From: Lelliottia jeotgali
GTDB taxonomy: Bacteria; Pseudomonadota; Gammaproteobacteria; Enterobacterales; Enterobacteriaceae
Direction: 5' to 3'
Assembly (NCBI GenBank): GCA_002271215.1
Contig: CP018628.1
Location: 2,294,001 to 2,358,000 of the forward strand
DNA length: 64,000 bases
In this document: positions 36,267 to 47,335 of the stretch, piece by piece
How the letters are laid out: each line of letters opens with the position of its first letter
Numbering within the stretch: position 1 is the first letter of the stretch
Notes under the pieces: generated by a model
The model's input: the letters and a program-made list of their open reading frames with translations, nothing else
Database searches by the model: none
Told to the model about the DNA's origin: nothing
Made by a program: the position numbers and the translations under genes

Positions 36267-37589
36267 TTATTGTTGTGCGAACTGGTTTTTTGGCAGGTCT
36301 AAACCCAGGCTTTCGCGCAGGGTGGTGCCCGGATATTCCGTGCGGAACAGGCCGCGAGCCTGCAATACCGGAACAACGGTGTCGACAAAGCGCGGGAAAG
36401 TGTCCGGCGTACCGCCCTGAATGATGAAACCGTCTGCGGCGTGAGCGTCAAACCACTGTTGCAGCCCATCGGCCACCTCTTGTGCCGTGCCGGAAAAACG
36501 TGGGCGCGGAGAAGCCGCTTCCAGCGCCACCTGGCGCAGAGTCAGGTTCCGTTCACGGGCGTTGCGTTTGATCTCATCGGTGGTGCTGCGGAAACTGTTT
36601 TGCCCTAAATCGCCGATATCCGGGAAGGGTTCGTCGAGGGGATACTGGCTAAAATCATGGTGCTCGAAATAGCGTCCGAGATAATTCAACGCATCGTTAA
36701 TCGACACCAGCGCGGCGGTGGTTTGATACTGATCTTCCACATCCGTCGCATCTTTTCCAACAATCACGCTGACGCCCTGGAAAATATGCAGTTCATCGGC
36801 ACGACGGCCATTTAATTCCAGCTGAGTTTTCACGTCACGATAAAAGATTTGAGCTTCTTCTAATGTGTCGTGATGGGTGAAAATGGCGTCCGCATGTTTT
36901 GCTGCCAGTTTTTTACCGTCTTCCGATGCACCCGCCTGGAATACAATCGGACGTCCCTGCGGGGTGCGGCCAATATTCAGCGGCCCAGCGACCTGGAAGA
37001 AATCACCGTGATGATCCAGAGTATGTAATTTCTCTGGATTAAAGAATTGTCCGCTCGCTTTGTTACGCACAAAAGCATCTTCTTCCCAGGAATCCCACAG
37101 TCCTTTCACCACGTCGAGATATTCATCGGCAATGCGATAACGCAGGGCGTGCTCCGGGTGTTTCTCGCGGGAAAAGTTCTTTGCCGAACCTTCCAGCGGG
37201 GAGGTCACTACGTTCCAGCCCGCGCGGCCATTGCTTAAATGATCGAGACTGGCAAACTGACGCGCAACGCTAAACGGCTCGCTATAGGAAGTCGATAACG
37301 TACCGACCAGGCCGAGACGCGACGTCAAACTCGCCAGCGCGGATAAGACGGTCAACGGCTCAAAGCGATTGAGAAAATGCGGGATGGATTTCTCATTGAT
37401 ATACAGTCCGTCAGCGACGAATAAAAAATCCAGTTTCCCCTCTTCCGCTTTTAACGCCGTCTCTTTGACGAAATCAAAATTAATACTCGCATCAGCGATA
37501 GCCGCCGGATGACGCCAGGCTGACATATTCCCTGATGCGCCATGTAATATCGTTCCCAGACGCAATTGTCGTGTTGCAGACATATTCAC
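36267..37589 (-). CDS. FMN-dependent monooxygenase of the NtaA/SnaA/DszA type (CmoJ/YtnJ-like)
   Basis: 440-residue bacterial-luciferase-like monooxygenase of the NtaA/DszA branch. Family blocks are [20 protein letters not shown] at the start, [12 protein letters not shown], the [14 protein letters not shown] motif and [15 protein letters not shown]. Such enzymes use FMNH2 delivered by a separate reductase and oxygen. In the B. subtilis ytmI operon the relative CmoJ oxidises N-acetyl-S-(2-succino)cysteine. SD AAGGGG precedes the ATG. A dedicated flavin reductase is not seen in this operon. Confidence 0.87.
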   Translation of the reverse strand: MNMSATRQLRLGTILHGASGNMSAWRHPAAIADASINFDFVKETALKAEEGKLDFLFVADGLYINEKSIPHFLNRFEPLTVLSALASLTSRLGLVGTLSTSYSEPFSVARQFASLDHLSNGRAGWNVVTSPLEGSAKNFSREKHPEHALRYRIADEYLDVVKGLWDSWEEDAFVRNKASGQFFNPEKLHTLDHHGDFFQVAGPLNIGRTPQGRPIVFQAGASEDGKKLAAKHADAIFTHHDTLEEAQIFYRDVKTQLELNGRRADELHIFQGVSVIVGKDATDVEDQYQTTAALVSINDALNYLGRYFEHHDFSQYPLDEPFPDIGDLGQNSFRSTTDEIKRNARERNLTLRQVALEAASPRPRFSGTAQEVADGLQQWFDAHAADGFIIQGGTPDTFPRFVDTVVPVLQARGLFRTEYPGTTLRESLGLDLPKNQFAQQ

Positions 37590-37599
37590 CCCTTAATCA

Positions 37600-38721
37600 T
37601 TAAATTTGATGTAATGCTTTTTCTGCAAGCTGCGAGAAATAGTGTGCGGCGGGTTCGATTAATGCTTCATCAGGATTAAAACCCGGATGGTGCAAACCGA
37701 ATGGACTATTACTGCCGATACTGACAAACGCGCCGGGAATGTGCTGTAAATAGACGGCAAAATCTTCGCCGCCCATATGCAACTCTGCGTGCTGCGTTTC
37801 GTATCCGGTTTCGCGCGCCACCGAAGTGGCAAAATCGGCCCAACGCTCGTCATTCACCAACGCAGTCGGCCCGGCGTACCAGATGATATCGATTTGAGCG
37901 TTAAAAGCACTGGCAAATCCGGCGGCGATTTCGCCAACGCGCGCTTTGACATTCTGTTGTACTTCAATGCGATGGGTGCGCAGCGTTCCTTCCAGCTCCA
38001 CGCTTTCTGGCAGCACGTTCCAGGTATTGCCGCCTTCGATGCGCGTCACGCTCAGCACCACGGAGTCGAGCGTGTTGACGTTCCGGCTGGCAACGCTTTG
38101 CAGCGCGGTGACCAGCTGGCTGGCGAGCAGGATCGCATCAGATCCTTCATGCGGACGCGCAGCGTGAGCGCCCTTGCCCGTCACGCGAATCACAAACCTG
38201 TCGACGTTGGCATAAAACGGTCCGCCGCGCGTGGCGAATGCACCCACCGGCAGACCCGGCTCATTGTGCATGCCGAAAATAGCGCTCACATCGTGCAGCG
38301 CCCCGGCCCGAACCAGACTTTTCGCGCCGCCAAAATTCTCTTCAGCGGGCTGAAACAGAATGCGTACGCGACCGGGAAGTGACGTTTCGCGGGCTTTGAG
38401 CTGCAATGCTGCACCCAAAATGACGCTGGTGTGAATATCGTGCCCGCAGGCGTGCATCACGCCGGGATTTTGCGAGCTAAATTCCACGCCACTGCGCTCT
38501 TCAATCGGCAGCGCATCGATATCCGCGCGCAGGGCAATTTGTTTAGCGCCTTTGCCAATTTCAGCCACTACGCCGGTCTGGATATCATAGGGCAGCACGG
38601 TGATCCCGGCGTCCGACAACCACTGGCGCAGCCGCGCGGTCGTTTCGACTTCCTGACCTGACAGTTCGGGATGGCGATGCAGTTCACGACGCCAGTCGAT
38701 CAGCTGTTGTCCGAGGCTCAT
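37600..38721 (-). CDS. M20 amidohydrolase/deacylase (SndA/YtnL-like)
   Basis: 373-residue M20D metallopeptidase-like amidohydrolase. The metal-binding blocks are HACGHDIHTSVILGAA (about 90-105), QPAEENFGGAKSLV (about 125) and HMGGEDFAVYLQ (about 318). It resembles hippuricase and N-acetylcysteine/N-acetyldiaminopimelate deacetylases. In the ytmI-type pathway SndA releases cysteine from N-acetylcysteine at the end. The gene overlaps the upstream monooxygenase by 4 bases (ATGA). Confidence 0.87.
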   Translation of the reverse strand: MSLGQQLIDWRRELHRHPELSGQEVETTARLRQWLSDAGITVLPYDIQTGVVAEIGKGAKQIALRADIDALPIEERSGVEFSSQNPGVMHACGHDIHTSVILGAALQLKARETSLPGRVRILFQPAEENFGGAKSLVRAGALHDVSAIFGMHNEPGLPVGAFATRGGPFYANVDRFVIRVTGKGAHAARPHEGSDAILLASQLVTALQSVASRNVNTLDSVVLSVTRIEGGNTWNVLPESVELEGTLRTHRIEVQQNVKARVGEIAAGFASAFNAQIDIIWYAGPTALVNDERWADFATSVARETGYETQHAELHMGGEDFAVYLQHIPGAFVSIGSNSPFGLHHPGFNPDEALIEPAAHYFSQLAEKALHQI

Positions 38722-39719
38722 GCCAGCACCTCCCCGGCGAATTTCGCCTGTGCCAGCAGGCGCAGGGATTGCGTGCGGGCCAGACCGTCAGCGACCGGAG
38801 TATCAATGATGAACTCGTTAATTCCCCACTTCTGATGCAGGGTTTCAAGCGCTTCAAGCACCGATTCTGCCGAGCCTTTGATAAGTGACTGAGCGCGACG
38901 GGCGATGCGCAGCGGCTCGCTTTGCGCCTGACGCGCGAAGGCATAAGCTTGTTCTTCGCTGGCGACCGTCACTCGCTGGCCGTTCGCCAGTTCAACGCCC
39001 CAGACTTCAACTTTTTCGGCCAGCGCATCGGCCTGAGCCTGAGTCGGCGCGACGATGACCTGTACGGCCACAATGGCATTGAGCGCGCTGCTGGCGTGCC
39101 AGGTTTCGAGGACGTCGCGCAGGAGATTTGCATCCCCATTAAGATGCGCGGCAAAAACAAAATTCCAGCCGAGCTTCGCGGCAAGCTGTGCACTTTCGAT
39201 GCTGGCACCGAGCAGGAATTTCTCCGCTGGAGCGGCGGGAAGCGGCGTCGCGTTGACGCTGTCGTCTTGAACGTCTGCTCCCGGAGAGAGCCAGCCATCG
39301 AGCTGCGTCAGTTGATCGGCGAAATCCCCCTTCTCCTCCTGATGCAAGCCACGTTGCAGAGCGCGGGTGGAAAGCGGCAGACCGCCTGGCGCTTTGCCGA
39401 CACCCAAATCAACGCGCCCAGGCGCAATTGACGCCAGCACGTTGAAATTCTCCGCCACTTTATACGGGCTGTAATGTTGCAGCATCACACCGCCGGAACC
39501 GACGCGAATGTGTTTTGTTTGTCCCAGAATCCAGGCAATGAGCAGCTCAGGCGATGGGCTGGCAAGCTGAGCAGTATTGTGGTGCTCAGCAATCCAGAAG
39601 CGATGAAACCCCAGCGCTTCGGCCTGTTTCGCCAGACTTAAGGTGCGCGCCAGCGCATCGGCTGCCGTTTCGTTCACCGCGACAGGGCTTTTATCCAGAA
39701 TGCTGATTCGCCAGGACAT
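38718..39719 (-). CDS. LLM-class flavin oxidoreductase (CmoO/YtmO-like)
   Basis: 333-residue luciferase-like monooxygenase of the short branch: ALGFHRFWIAEHHNTAQLAS, GGVMLQHYSPYKVAENFNVL and PGRVDLGVGKAPGG are characteristic of the MsnO8/YtmO group. It is the first gene of the eight-gene operon. It differs clearly from the second monooxygenase at 36267-37589, so the operon encodes two monooxygenases of distinct subfamilies, as does B. subtilis (CmoO and CmoJ). Confidence 0.87.
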   Translation of the reverse strand: MSWRISILDKSPVAVNETAADALARTLSLAKQAEALGFHRFWIAEHHNTAQLASPSPELLIAWILGQTKHIRVGSGGVMLQHYSPYKVAENFNVLASIAPGRVDLGVGKAPGGLPLSTRALQRGLHQEEKGDFADQLTQLDGWLSPGADVQDDSVNATPLPAAPAEKFLLGASIESAQLAAKLGWNFVFAAHLNGDANLLRDVLETWHASSALNAIVAVQVIVAPTQAQADALAEKVEVWGVELANGQRVTVASEEQAYAFARQAQSEPLRIARRAQSLIKGSAESVLEALETLHQKWGINEFIIDTPVADGLARTQSLRLLAQAKFAGEVLA

Positions 39720-40176
39720 GTTGTGTTCTCGTTTGACTTAACATGTCGTCATTATTAAAGGGCGATTTCACCTCTGAGAAACAATTAATTTACATTTGGT
39801 TTCCCGGAAATCAGAAATGGGATGTCACCCGGCGGCACTTCGTTTGCGCGAGCCTACAGGTTTTGTAGGCCGGGTAAGCGAAGCGCCACCCGGCAATAAC
39901 GGCACGAGTTTCAGTTTTCGCATTCATATTTCACTTAATATTTAGCTTAAGGTGAGAATTTAATTCGCCATTAAAAATAGCGTTTCCGTTTGTTTGCAAT
40001 TTCATTACATAAGCAAAGTTTAATAGATAAAATTTATTTAATTTAGGTGCTTTCTTGTTCACCCCTTTTTGTGGAAGAATGCGCAGGCCGTAATAAACAC
40101 AACAATAAATTCTGTCTTGCCTGAATAATTTTTCGGGCGGCTTCTCTGTTTTTTTGACATCACCACGGAGTTTTTC
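39720..40176. other. divergent control region, sulfur operon / Aer-like gene
   Basis: 457 bases without a credible gene. It should hold the promoter of the minus-strand sulfur operon at the left end, a degenerate REP pair in the middle, and an AT-rich leader for the Aer-like gene at the right end (SD ACGGAG at about 40166). A reading frame on the minus strand through the right part runs into the Aer-like gene and looks like its shadow. CysB-type sites may lie in 39720-39830 but I cannot define one. Confidence 0.5.
39826..39894. repeat. REP element with degenerate partner
   Basis: A good unit, GTAGGCCGGGTAAGCGAAGC then GCCACCCGGC (39865-39894), is preceded by a decayed inverted copy starting ACCCGGCGGCACTTCG. 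Unlike the others it lies between divergent genes. Confidence 0.7.
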
Positions 40177-41712
40177 ATGAGAAATAACACTCCTGTTACA
40201 CAAAGCGAGTATTTGCTTAACGAAGAGTCGACGCTGATGTCGACCACCGACATCCACAGCCATATTACTTATGCCAACTCGACCTTTATTGAGGCCAGCG
40301 GCTATAAAGAAGAACATCTTATCGGCGAGCCGCACAATATGATTCGCCATCCTGATATGCCGCCAGAGGCGTTTGGGGATATGTGGTTTACCCTCAAGCA
40401 AGGCCAGAGCTGGACCGGGCTTGTCAAGAACCGCCGCCACAATGGCGATCATTACTGGGTGCGGGCTAACGTCACGCCGGTATACCAGAACGACACCCTG
40501 ACCGGTTATATTTCGGTCCGAAATATTCCACCGCGCGCAGAGATTGAAGCCAGCGAAAATCTTTACGAGAGAGTTCGAAATAACCAGGTCACTCGCCATC
40601 GTTTTTATAAAGGCTTATTGGTTCGCCGAGGTTTATTTTCTTTTCTTTCGCTTTTTAAAAAAATCAGCATTGCGAAAAGAGTCAATTTCGCCATTGCGTT
40701 CACCGCGATCCTGACGTTGCTCGCCACTATTTTATTACCCCAGGGGATCGTGCAAACCGGTGCATTTTTGGCAATTTTTATTATGTTAGCATTTTATCTT
40801 AATGCGCAGATTTGCCGTCCACTAAAAACCATTGTTCATCATATGCAGCACGTCGTTTCTGGACGAAAACCGGCCTATTTCCATTTCGATCGCGTCGATG
40901 AAGTGGGAATGATGATGCGTCTGGTTAATCAGTCAGGTCTGAATCTAAATTCTCTGGTGGATGATGTCGGGGCACAAATATCAGGGATCAGTACCATTAG
41001 CCAGCAGGTGGAAAAGGAAGGCGCGGCGTTGCAGGCGCGTTCAGAAGAAACAGCGGATGATTTGCAGCAAACGGCAGCTGCCGTGGAAGAGATTGCCAGC
41101 GCCGTACAGCAAACCGCACAAACCGCCGGGGAAGCGATTCATATGGCGGATCGCACCAGCAGCAGCGCCCACAGCGGCGAAACGGCGATGAAACAGACCA
41201 TCGGCATGATGCAGTCGGTGTCGAAAGATAACAGTCAGATCGTCGATATCATCGCCGTGATCGACCGTATCGCCTTCCAGACCAATATTCTGGCGCTCAA
41301 CGCGGCGGTGGAAGCCGCTCGCGCGGGTGAAGCAGGACGCGGTTTTGCAGTCGTGGCGGCGGAAGTCCGTAATCTGGCCCAGCACTCGGCCTCGGCGGCC
41401 AAAGAGATCAAAACGCTGATTGAGAAAAACGTCGCCAGCGTTAACGCGGGCGTGGCAATGGTTGAACAGACCGAAACGCACCTTACTGCAATGATCGGCA
41501 ACGTATTGCAGGTGACATCCCTGATTAAAGAGATCGGCCATGCGACTCAGGAGCAAACTCTGGCCCTGACGCTGATTAACGAATCGATTTCCCGCATCGG
41601 CGTGATGACCCACAACAATACGGGCATGGTCGATAATGTCACCAGCGCCGCCAGACACCTGACGCAGCGCACCACACGGCTGCAACAGGCGATTGCGGTA
41701 TTTGGCGGTTAA
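40177..41712 (+). CDS. Aer-like PAS-domain methyl-accepting chemotaxis protein
   Basis: 511-residue redox/energy taxis receptor. The N-terminal PAS domain (about 15-120) has the FAD-contact residues of E. coli Aer at identical positions: Arg57, His58, Asp60 in RHPDMP and Trp70 in [10 protein letters not shown] hydrophobic segment at about 168-208 anchors it. The C-terminal cytoplasmic signalling domain holds [16 protein letters not shown]. There is no periplasmic sensor domain, and no C-terminal NWETF receptor-tether pentapeptide. It is an Aer paralogue that would sense the redox state of the respiratory chain through bound FAD. Confidence 0.9.
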   Translation: MRNNTPVTQSEYLLNEESTLMSTTDIHSHITYANSTFIEASGYKEEHLIGEPHNMIRHPDMPPEAFGDMWFTLKQGQSWTGLVKNRRHNGDHYWVRANVTPVYQNDTLTGYISVRNIPPRAEIEASENLYERVRNNQVTRHRFYKGLLVRRGLFSFLSLFKKISIAKRVNFAIAFTAILTLLATILLPQGIVQTGAFLAIFIMLAFYLNAQICRPLKTIVHHMQHVVSGRKPAYFHFDRVDEVGMMMRLVNQSGLNLNSLVDDVGAQISGISTISQQVEKEGAALQARSEETADDLQQTAAAVEEIASAVQQTAQTAGEAIHMADRTSSSAHSGETAMKQTIGMMQSVSKDNSQIVDIIAVIDRIAFQTNILALNAAVEAARAGEAGRGFAVVAAEVRNLAQHSASAAKEIKTLIEKNVASVNAGVAMVEQTETHLTAMIGNVLQVTSLIKEIGHATQEQTLALTLINESISRIGVMTHNNTGMVDNVTSAARHLTQRTTRLQQAIAVFGG

Positions 41713-42107
41713 CGGCCCTGATATTGCTCGTCGGTCACTTTTTCCAGCCAGTCAACCGGGCTGCCGTTCACGGATTCGGCGATGGCGATATGCGTCATCG
41801 CGGTTTGTGAACTGGCGCCGTGCCAGTGTTTTACGCCGGGCGGTATCCACGCGATATCGCCCTGATTAAGCACTTCTGCCTCTTTACCCCACTCCTGCAA
41901 CCACCCGCGCCCCTGAGTCACAATCAGAGTCTGCCCCAGCGGATGAGTATGCCACGCGGTACGTGCGCCGGGTTCAAACGTTACCGTTGCCCCGCCGACG
42001 GCTGCCGGTTCCGTCGCCTGAAATGGCGCATCGATACGCACGGTGCCGCTAAACCACGCTTCCGGGCCGCGAACGGACGGTAGCGAACCACTACGGATAA
42101 TTTTCAT
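41709..42107 (-). CDS. small cupin-domain protein
   Basis: 132-residue single-domain cupin. The metal-binding motif 1 is seen in [18 protein letters not shown] and motif 2 in [10 protein letters not shown]. Members of this group (often annotated as carboxymuconolactone-decarboxylase-linked or quercetinase-like cupins) commonly sit beside LysR regulators and aldo-keto reductases, as here. The end overlaps the Aer-like gene's end by 4 bases. The substrate is unknown. Confidence 0.75.
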   Translation of the reverse strand: MKIIRSGSLPSVRGPEAWFSGTVRIDAPFQATEPAAVGGATVTFEPGARTAWHTHPLGQTLIVTQGRGWLQEWGKEAEVLNQGDIAWIPPGVKHWHGASSQTAMTHIAIAESVNGSPVDWLEKVTDEQYQGR

Positions 42108-42203
42108 GTTGCCTCCTGTTTTGCTGATGCGTTAACAGTAGCGCAAAGCCAGGCGCAGCATTAGACTGCATAATCAGAAAGGAACTATGAACTCAACTCA
42201 TAA

Positions 42204-43109
<906 letters not shown>

Positions 43110-43110
43110 C

Positions 43111-44413
<1,303 letters not shown>

Positions 44414-45910
44414 ATGAAAACAAGCAATAAAAGCGCAGCCGATCATCACGCTGCGAAACGTCGCTGGTTGAACTCTCACGAAGAGGGCTACCACAAGGCG
44501 ATGGGCAACCGTCAGGTGCAGATGATCGCCATCGGCGGCGCCATTGGTACAGGGTTGTTTTTAGGTGCGGGTGCACGACTGCAAATGGCGGGCCCGGCGC
44601 TGGCACTGGTCTATCTGGTGTGCGGTATTTTCTCCTTCTTTATTCTGCGTGCGCTTGGCGAGCTGGTATTACACCGTCCGTCCAGCGGCAGTTTTGTCTC
44701 CTACGCCCGTGAGTTTCTCGGCGAAAAAGCCGCCTATGTGGCGGGCTGGATGTATTTCGTCAACTGGGCAATGACCGGGATTGTCGATATCACCGCTGTC
44801 GCGCTGTATATGCACTACTGGGGCGCGTTCGGTGATGTTCCGCAGTGGGTGTTTGCCCTTGGTGCGCTGGCGATTGTCGGCACCATGAATATGATCGGCG
44901 TGAAGTGGTTCGCCGAGATGGAATTCTGGTTTGCACTTATTAAAGTGCTGGCAATTGTGATTTTCCTGGTCGTCGGAACCGTGGTTCTCGGCAGCGGAAA
45001 ACCGCTCGACGGCGGCGCGACCGGCTTCCATCTGATAACCGATAACGGCGGCATCTTCCCGCACGGCCTGCTGCCTGCGCTGGTGCTGGTTCAGGGTGTG
45101 GTTTTTGCCTTCGCCTCGATTGAACTGGTCGGGACCGCAGCGGGTGAATGTAAAGACCCGCAGACGATGGTGCCAAAAGCGATTAACAGCGTTATCTGGC
45201 GTATCGGCCTGTTCTACGTTGGCTCAGTAGTGCTGTTGGTGCTGCTGCTGCCGTGGAATGCCTATCAGGCGGGACAAAGTCCGTTCGTGACCTTCTTCTC
45301 TAAGCTCGGCGTGCCTTACGTTGGCAGCATTATGAACATTGTGGTGCTGACTGCTGCGCTCTCCAGCCTGAACTCCGGTTTGTACTGCACAGGCCGTATC
45401 CTGCGCTCGATGTCGATGGGCGGTTCCGCACCAAAATTCATGTCGAAAATGAGCAAACAGCAGGTTCCGTACGCGGGGATTCTTGCGACGCTGGTGATTT
45501 ACGTCTTTGGCGTGTTCCTGAACTATCTGGTGCCGTCTCAGGTGTTTGAGATCGTGCTAAACGTGGCGGCTATCGGCATTATCGCCTCATGGGCGTTTAT
45601 CGTGGTGTGCCAGATGCGCCTGCGTAAAGCGATCAAAGAAGGTAAAGCAGCGGATGTGAGCTTCAAAATGCCGGGCGCACCGGTAACATCGTGGCTGACT
45701 CTGCTGTTCCTGTTCAGCGTACTGGCATTGATGGCGTTTGACTATCCGAACGGCACCTACACCATCGCCACGATCCCACTGCTGGCTATCCTGCTGGTGA
45801 TTGGCTGGTTTGGTGTGCGTAAGCGCGTGAACGAGATCCACAGCACAGCGCCGGTGCTGACGGAAGATGCGCAGCACGACGGTCCATTGGTTGAAGAGAC
45901 TTCGCGTTAA
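44414..45910 (+). CDS. ansP: L-asparagine permease
   Basis: 498-residue inner-membrane amino acid permease of the APC superfamily with twelve hydrophobic segments. The N-terminal [20 protein letters not shown] stretch and the [16 protein letters not shown] first helix are nearly identical to E. coli AnsP. The protein should import asparagine with protons. The gene is followed by a REP unit and a strong bidirectional terminator. Confidence 0.95.
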   Translation: MKTSNKSAADHHAAKRRWLNSHEEGYHKAMGNRQVQMIAIGGAIGTGLFLGAGARLQMAGPALALVYLVCGIFSFFILRALGELVLHRPSSGSFVSYAREFLGEKAAYVAGWMYFVNWAMTGIVDITAVALYMHYWGAFGDVPQWVFALGALAIVGTMNMIGVKWFAEMEFWFALIKVLAIVIFLVVGTVVLGSGKPLDGGATGFHLITDNGGIFPHGLLPALVLVQGVVFAFASIELVGTAAGECKDPQTMVPKAINSVIWRIGLFYVGSVVLLVLLLPWNAYQAGQSPFVTFFSKLGVPYVGSIMNIVVLTAALSSLNSGLYCTGRILRSMSMGGSAPKFMSKMSKQQVPYAGILATLVIYVFGVFLNYLVPSQVFEIVLNVAAIGIIASWAFIVVCQMRLRKAIKEGKAADVSFKMPGAPVTSWLTLLFLFSVLALMAFDYPNGTYTIATIPLLAILLVIGWFGVRKRVNEIHSTAPVLTEDAQHDGPLVEETSR

Positions 45911-45929
45911 CAGACGCGGCTGAAACCCC

Positions 45930-45960
45930 GTAGGCCCGCGCAAGCGCAGCGCCGCCGGGC
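45930..45960. repeat. REP element
   Basis: GTAGGCCCGCGCAAGCGC then AGCGCCGCCGGGC, downstream of ansP and just before its terminator. Confidence 0.75.
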
Positions 45961-45962
45961 AA

Positions 45963-45994
45963 AAAAAGGGAAGGCATTTTTGCCTTCCCTTTTT
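45963..45994. terminator. bidirectional terminator of ansP and yncE
   Basis: 14-bp perfect stem AAAAAGGGAAGGCA/TGCCTTCCCTTTTT with a TTTT loop, giving U tails on both strands between the convergent genes. Confidence 0.92.
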
Positions 45995-46000
45995 CTTTTC

Positions 46001-46032
46001 GCCGGGTGGCGGCTTCGCCTTACCCGGCCTAC
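46001..46032. repeat. REP element
   Basis: GCCGGGTGGCGGCTTCGCC then TTACCCGGCCTAC, ten bases before the yncE stop codon; opposite in orientation to the unit at 45930. Confidence 0.8.
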
Positions 46033-46041
46033 AAGAGCCGT

Positions 46042-47103
46042 TTACAACGCGATACGGATCACGTCGTCCGGCTGGGTCGCTTCCTGCTGACGGGTGGATT
46101 TCTGTTTCACCGTCACGTACAAAGTTTTACCGTCGGCGGACAGCGCCAGGCTGTTCGGGAAGGTTGGCGTATCAAAGGTTTTCGTCACTTTGTAGGTTTT
46201 CGCGTCAATCACGCTGACTTTACCCTCTTCGCGATGGGTCACGTACGCTTCGTTGCGCGTCTGGTTAAACAGCACCGCCAGCGATTCAGGTGCGGCGATC
46301 TTCTCGATAACCTTTCCGTCTTTCAGATTCACTACCAGCACTTCAGGCTGTTTGGAATCGGTCAGGAACGCGCGCTGGCCTTTAGTGTCCAGGCTCAGGT
46401 TCAGATAGAAGTGTTCTTTCCCGTCATCCTGCACTTTTTGACGGCTCAGCACCTTGTGGGTGGCCGTATCAATGGTAATCAGTTCGCCGTCCGCATTGGT
46501 GCTGTACAGGCGTTTGGCCTGCGCATCCAGCGCCAGACCGGTGCTGAAGGTGCCTGTGTCCTTGATGGTCTCTTTCAGTTTCAGCGTTTCGCCATCCACC
46601 ACCCAGATAACGCTCTCTTTGCCGATACCGGTGATATACACGGTATTAGTGGTGTCATCAGCCACCAGTTCGCGCGGTTGCAGCGGCTTCACGGTGTCGC
46701 TACGTTTGCGATCGTCCAGTACCAGGCGCCCTTTCACGTCGCCGGTTTTAGCGTCGATAGCGGTCACGGCGCTGTTGGTGGTGTTACCAAACCACAGGGT
46801 CTGCGTGGCGCTGTTGATGGTAGCCCCGAACGGTTTTAAATCGTTATGAATGGCCTGTGTCACTTCCAGCGTGACCGGATCGAGACGGTAAACCACGCCA
46901 CCTTTATCCGTTTTACGGCTTTGCGTGGTTGCCACCCACAGGGCGTTTTCCTGCTGGCTGACGGCCATTTCGTAAGCGCCCTTGCCGACCGCTTTTCGCA
47001 GCATCTCTTCTGCAGCATGAACATTAAACGAACCCGCTACCAGCAATGAACCCAGCAGTAAAGAACCACGCAGACGCGGCGAGCACAGATGACGTAATGA
47101 CAT
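46042..47103 (-). CDS. yncE: periplasmic seven-bladed beta-propeller protein YncE
   Basis: 353-residue secreted protein with a signal peptide (MSLRHLCSPRLRGSLLLGSL, cleavage at VHA/AEE near residue 31). The rest is a YVTN-type propeller with repeats such as NTVYITG and LSADGKTLYVTVKQ. The start at 47103 has AAAGGGAG upstream and matches E. coli YncE. In E. coli the gene is Fur-repressed and iron-starvation induced, and the protein binds single-stranded DNA in vitro; the physiological role is unknown. A Fur box lies 83 bases upstream. Confidence 0.93.
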   Translation of the reverse strand: MSLRHLCSPRLRGSLLLGSLLVAGSFNVHAAEEMLRKAVGKGAYEMAVSQQENALWVATTQSRKTDKGGVVYRLDPVTLEVTQAIHNDLKPFGATINSATQTLWFGNTTNSAVTAIDAKTGDVKGRLVLDDRKRSDTVKPLQPRELVADDTTNTVYITGIGKESVIWVVDGETLKLKETIKDTGTFSTGLALDAQAKRLYSTNADGELITIDTATHKVLSRQKVQDDGKEHFYLNLSLDTKGQRAFLTDSKQPEVLVVNLKDGKVIEKIAAPESLAVLFNQTRNEAYVTHREEGKVSVIDAKTYKVTKTFDTPTFPNSLALSADGKTLYVTVKQKSTRQQEATQPDDVIRIAL

Positions 47104-47185
47104 GACGACTCCCTTTGATAAAAAATGTAGTAATGCCGACATTGCTTCCCTGAGACGAAGTCATGGCTTCGTCATGATTATTGTT

Positions 47186-47204
47186 GAGAATAGTAATCAT
47201 TATT
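47186..47204. promoter_or_regulatory. Fur box between yncE and yncD
   Basis: GAGAATAGTAATCATTATT matches the 19-bp Fur consensus at 15 positions. It lies between the divergent yncE and yncD genes and fits iron repression of both. Confidence 0.75.
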
Positions 47205-47335
47205 CCAGTAAATGTGGAGACTTTGTTTCCCGTTAACCTAATGTGCTGTTAAAGTTTTCAAATTATTTACAAAAGATTTACCATACGCACATGTGTTCCA
47301 TTTGGTTCGTTTCTTCCATCTACTGGCTTCTATTC

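Noticed and set aside
39931..40599. 222-codon minus-strand frame from the REP region into the Aer-like gene
   Set aside because: Two thirds is antisense to the PAS domain and the rest is AT-rich leader; no SD and no recognisable features.
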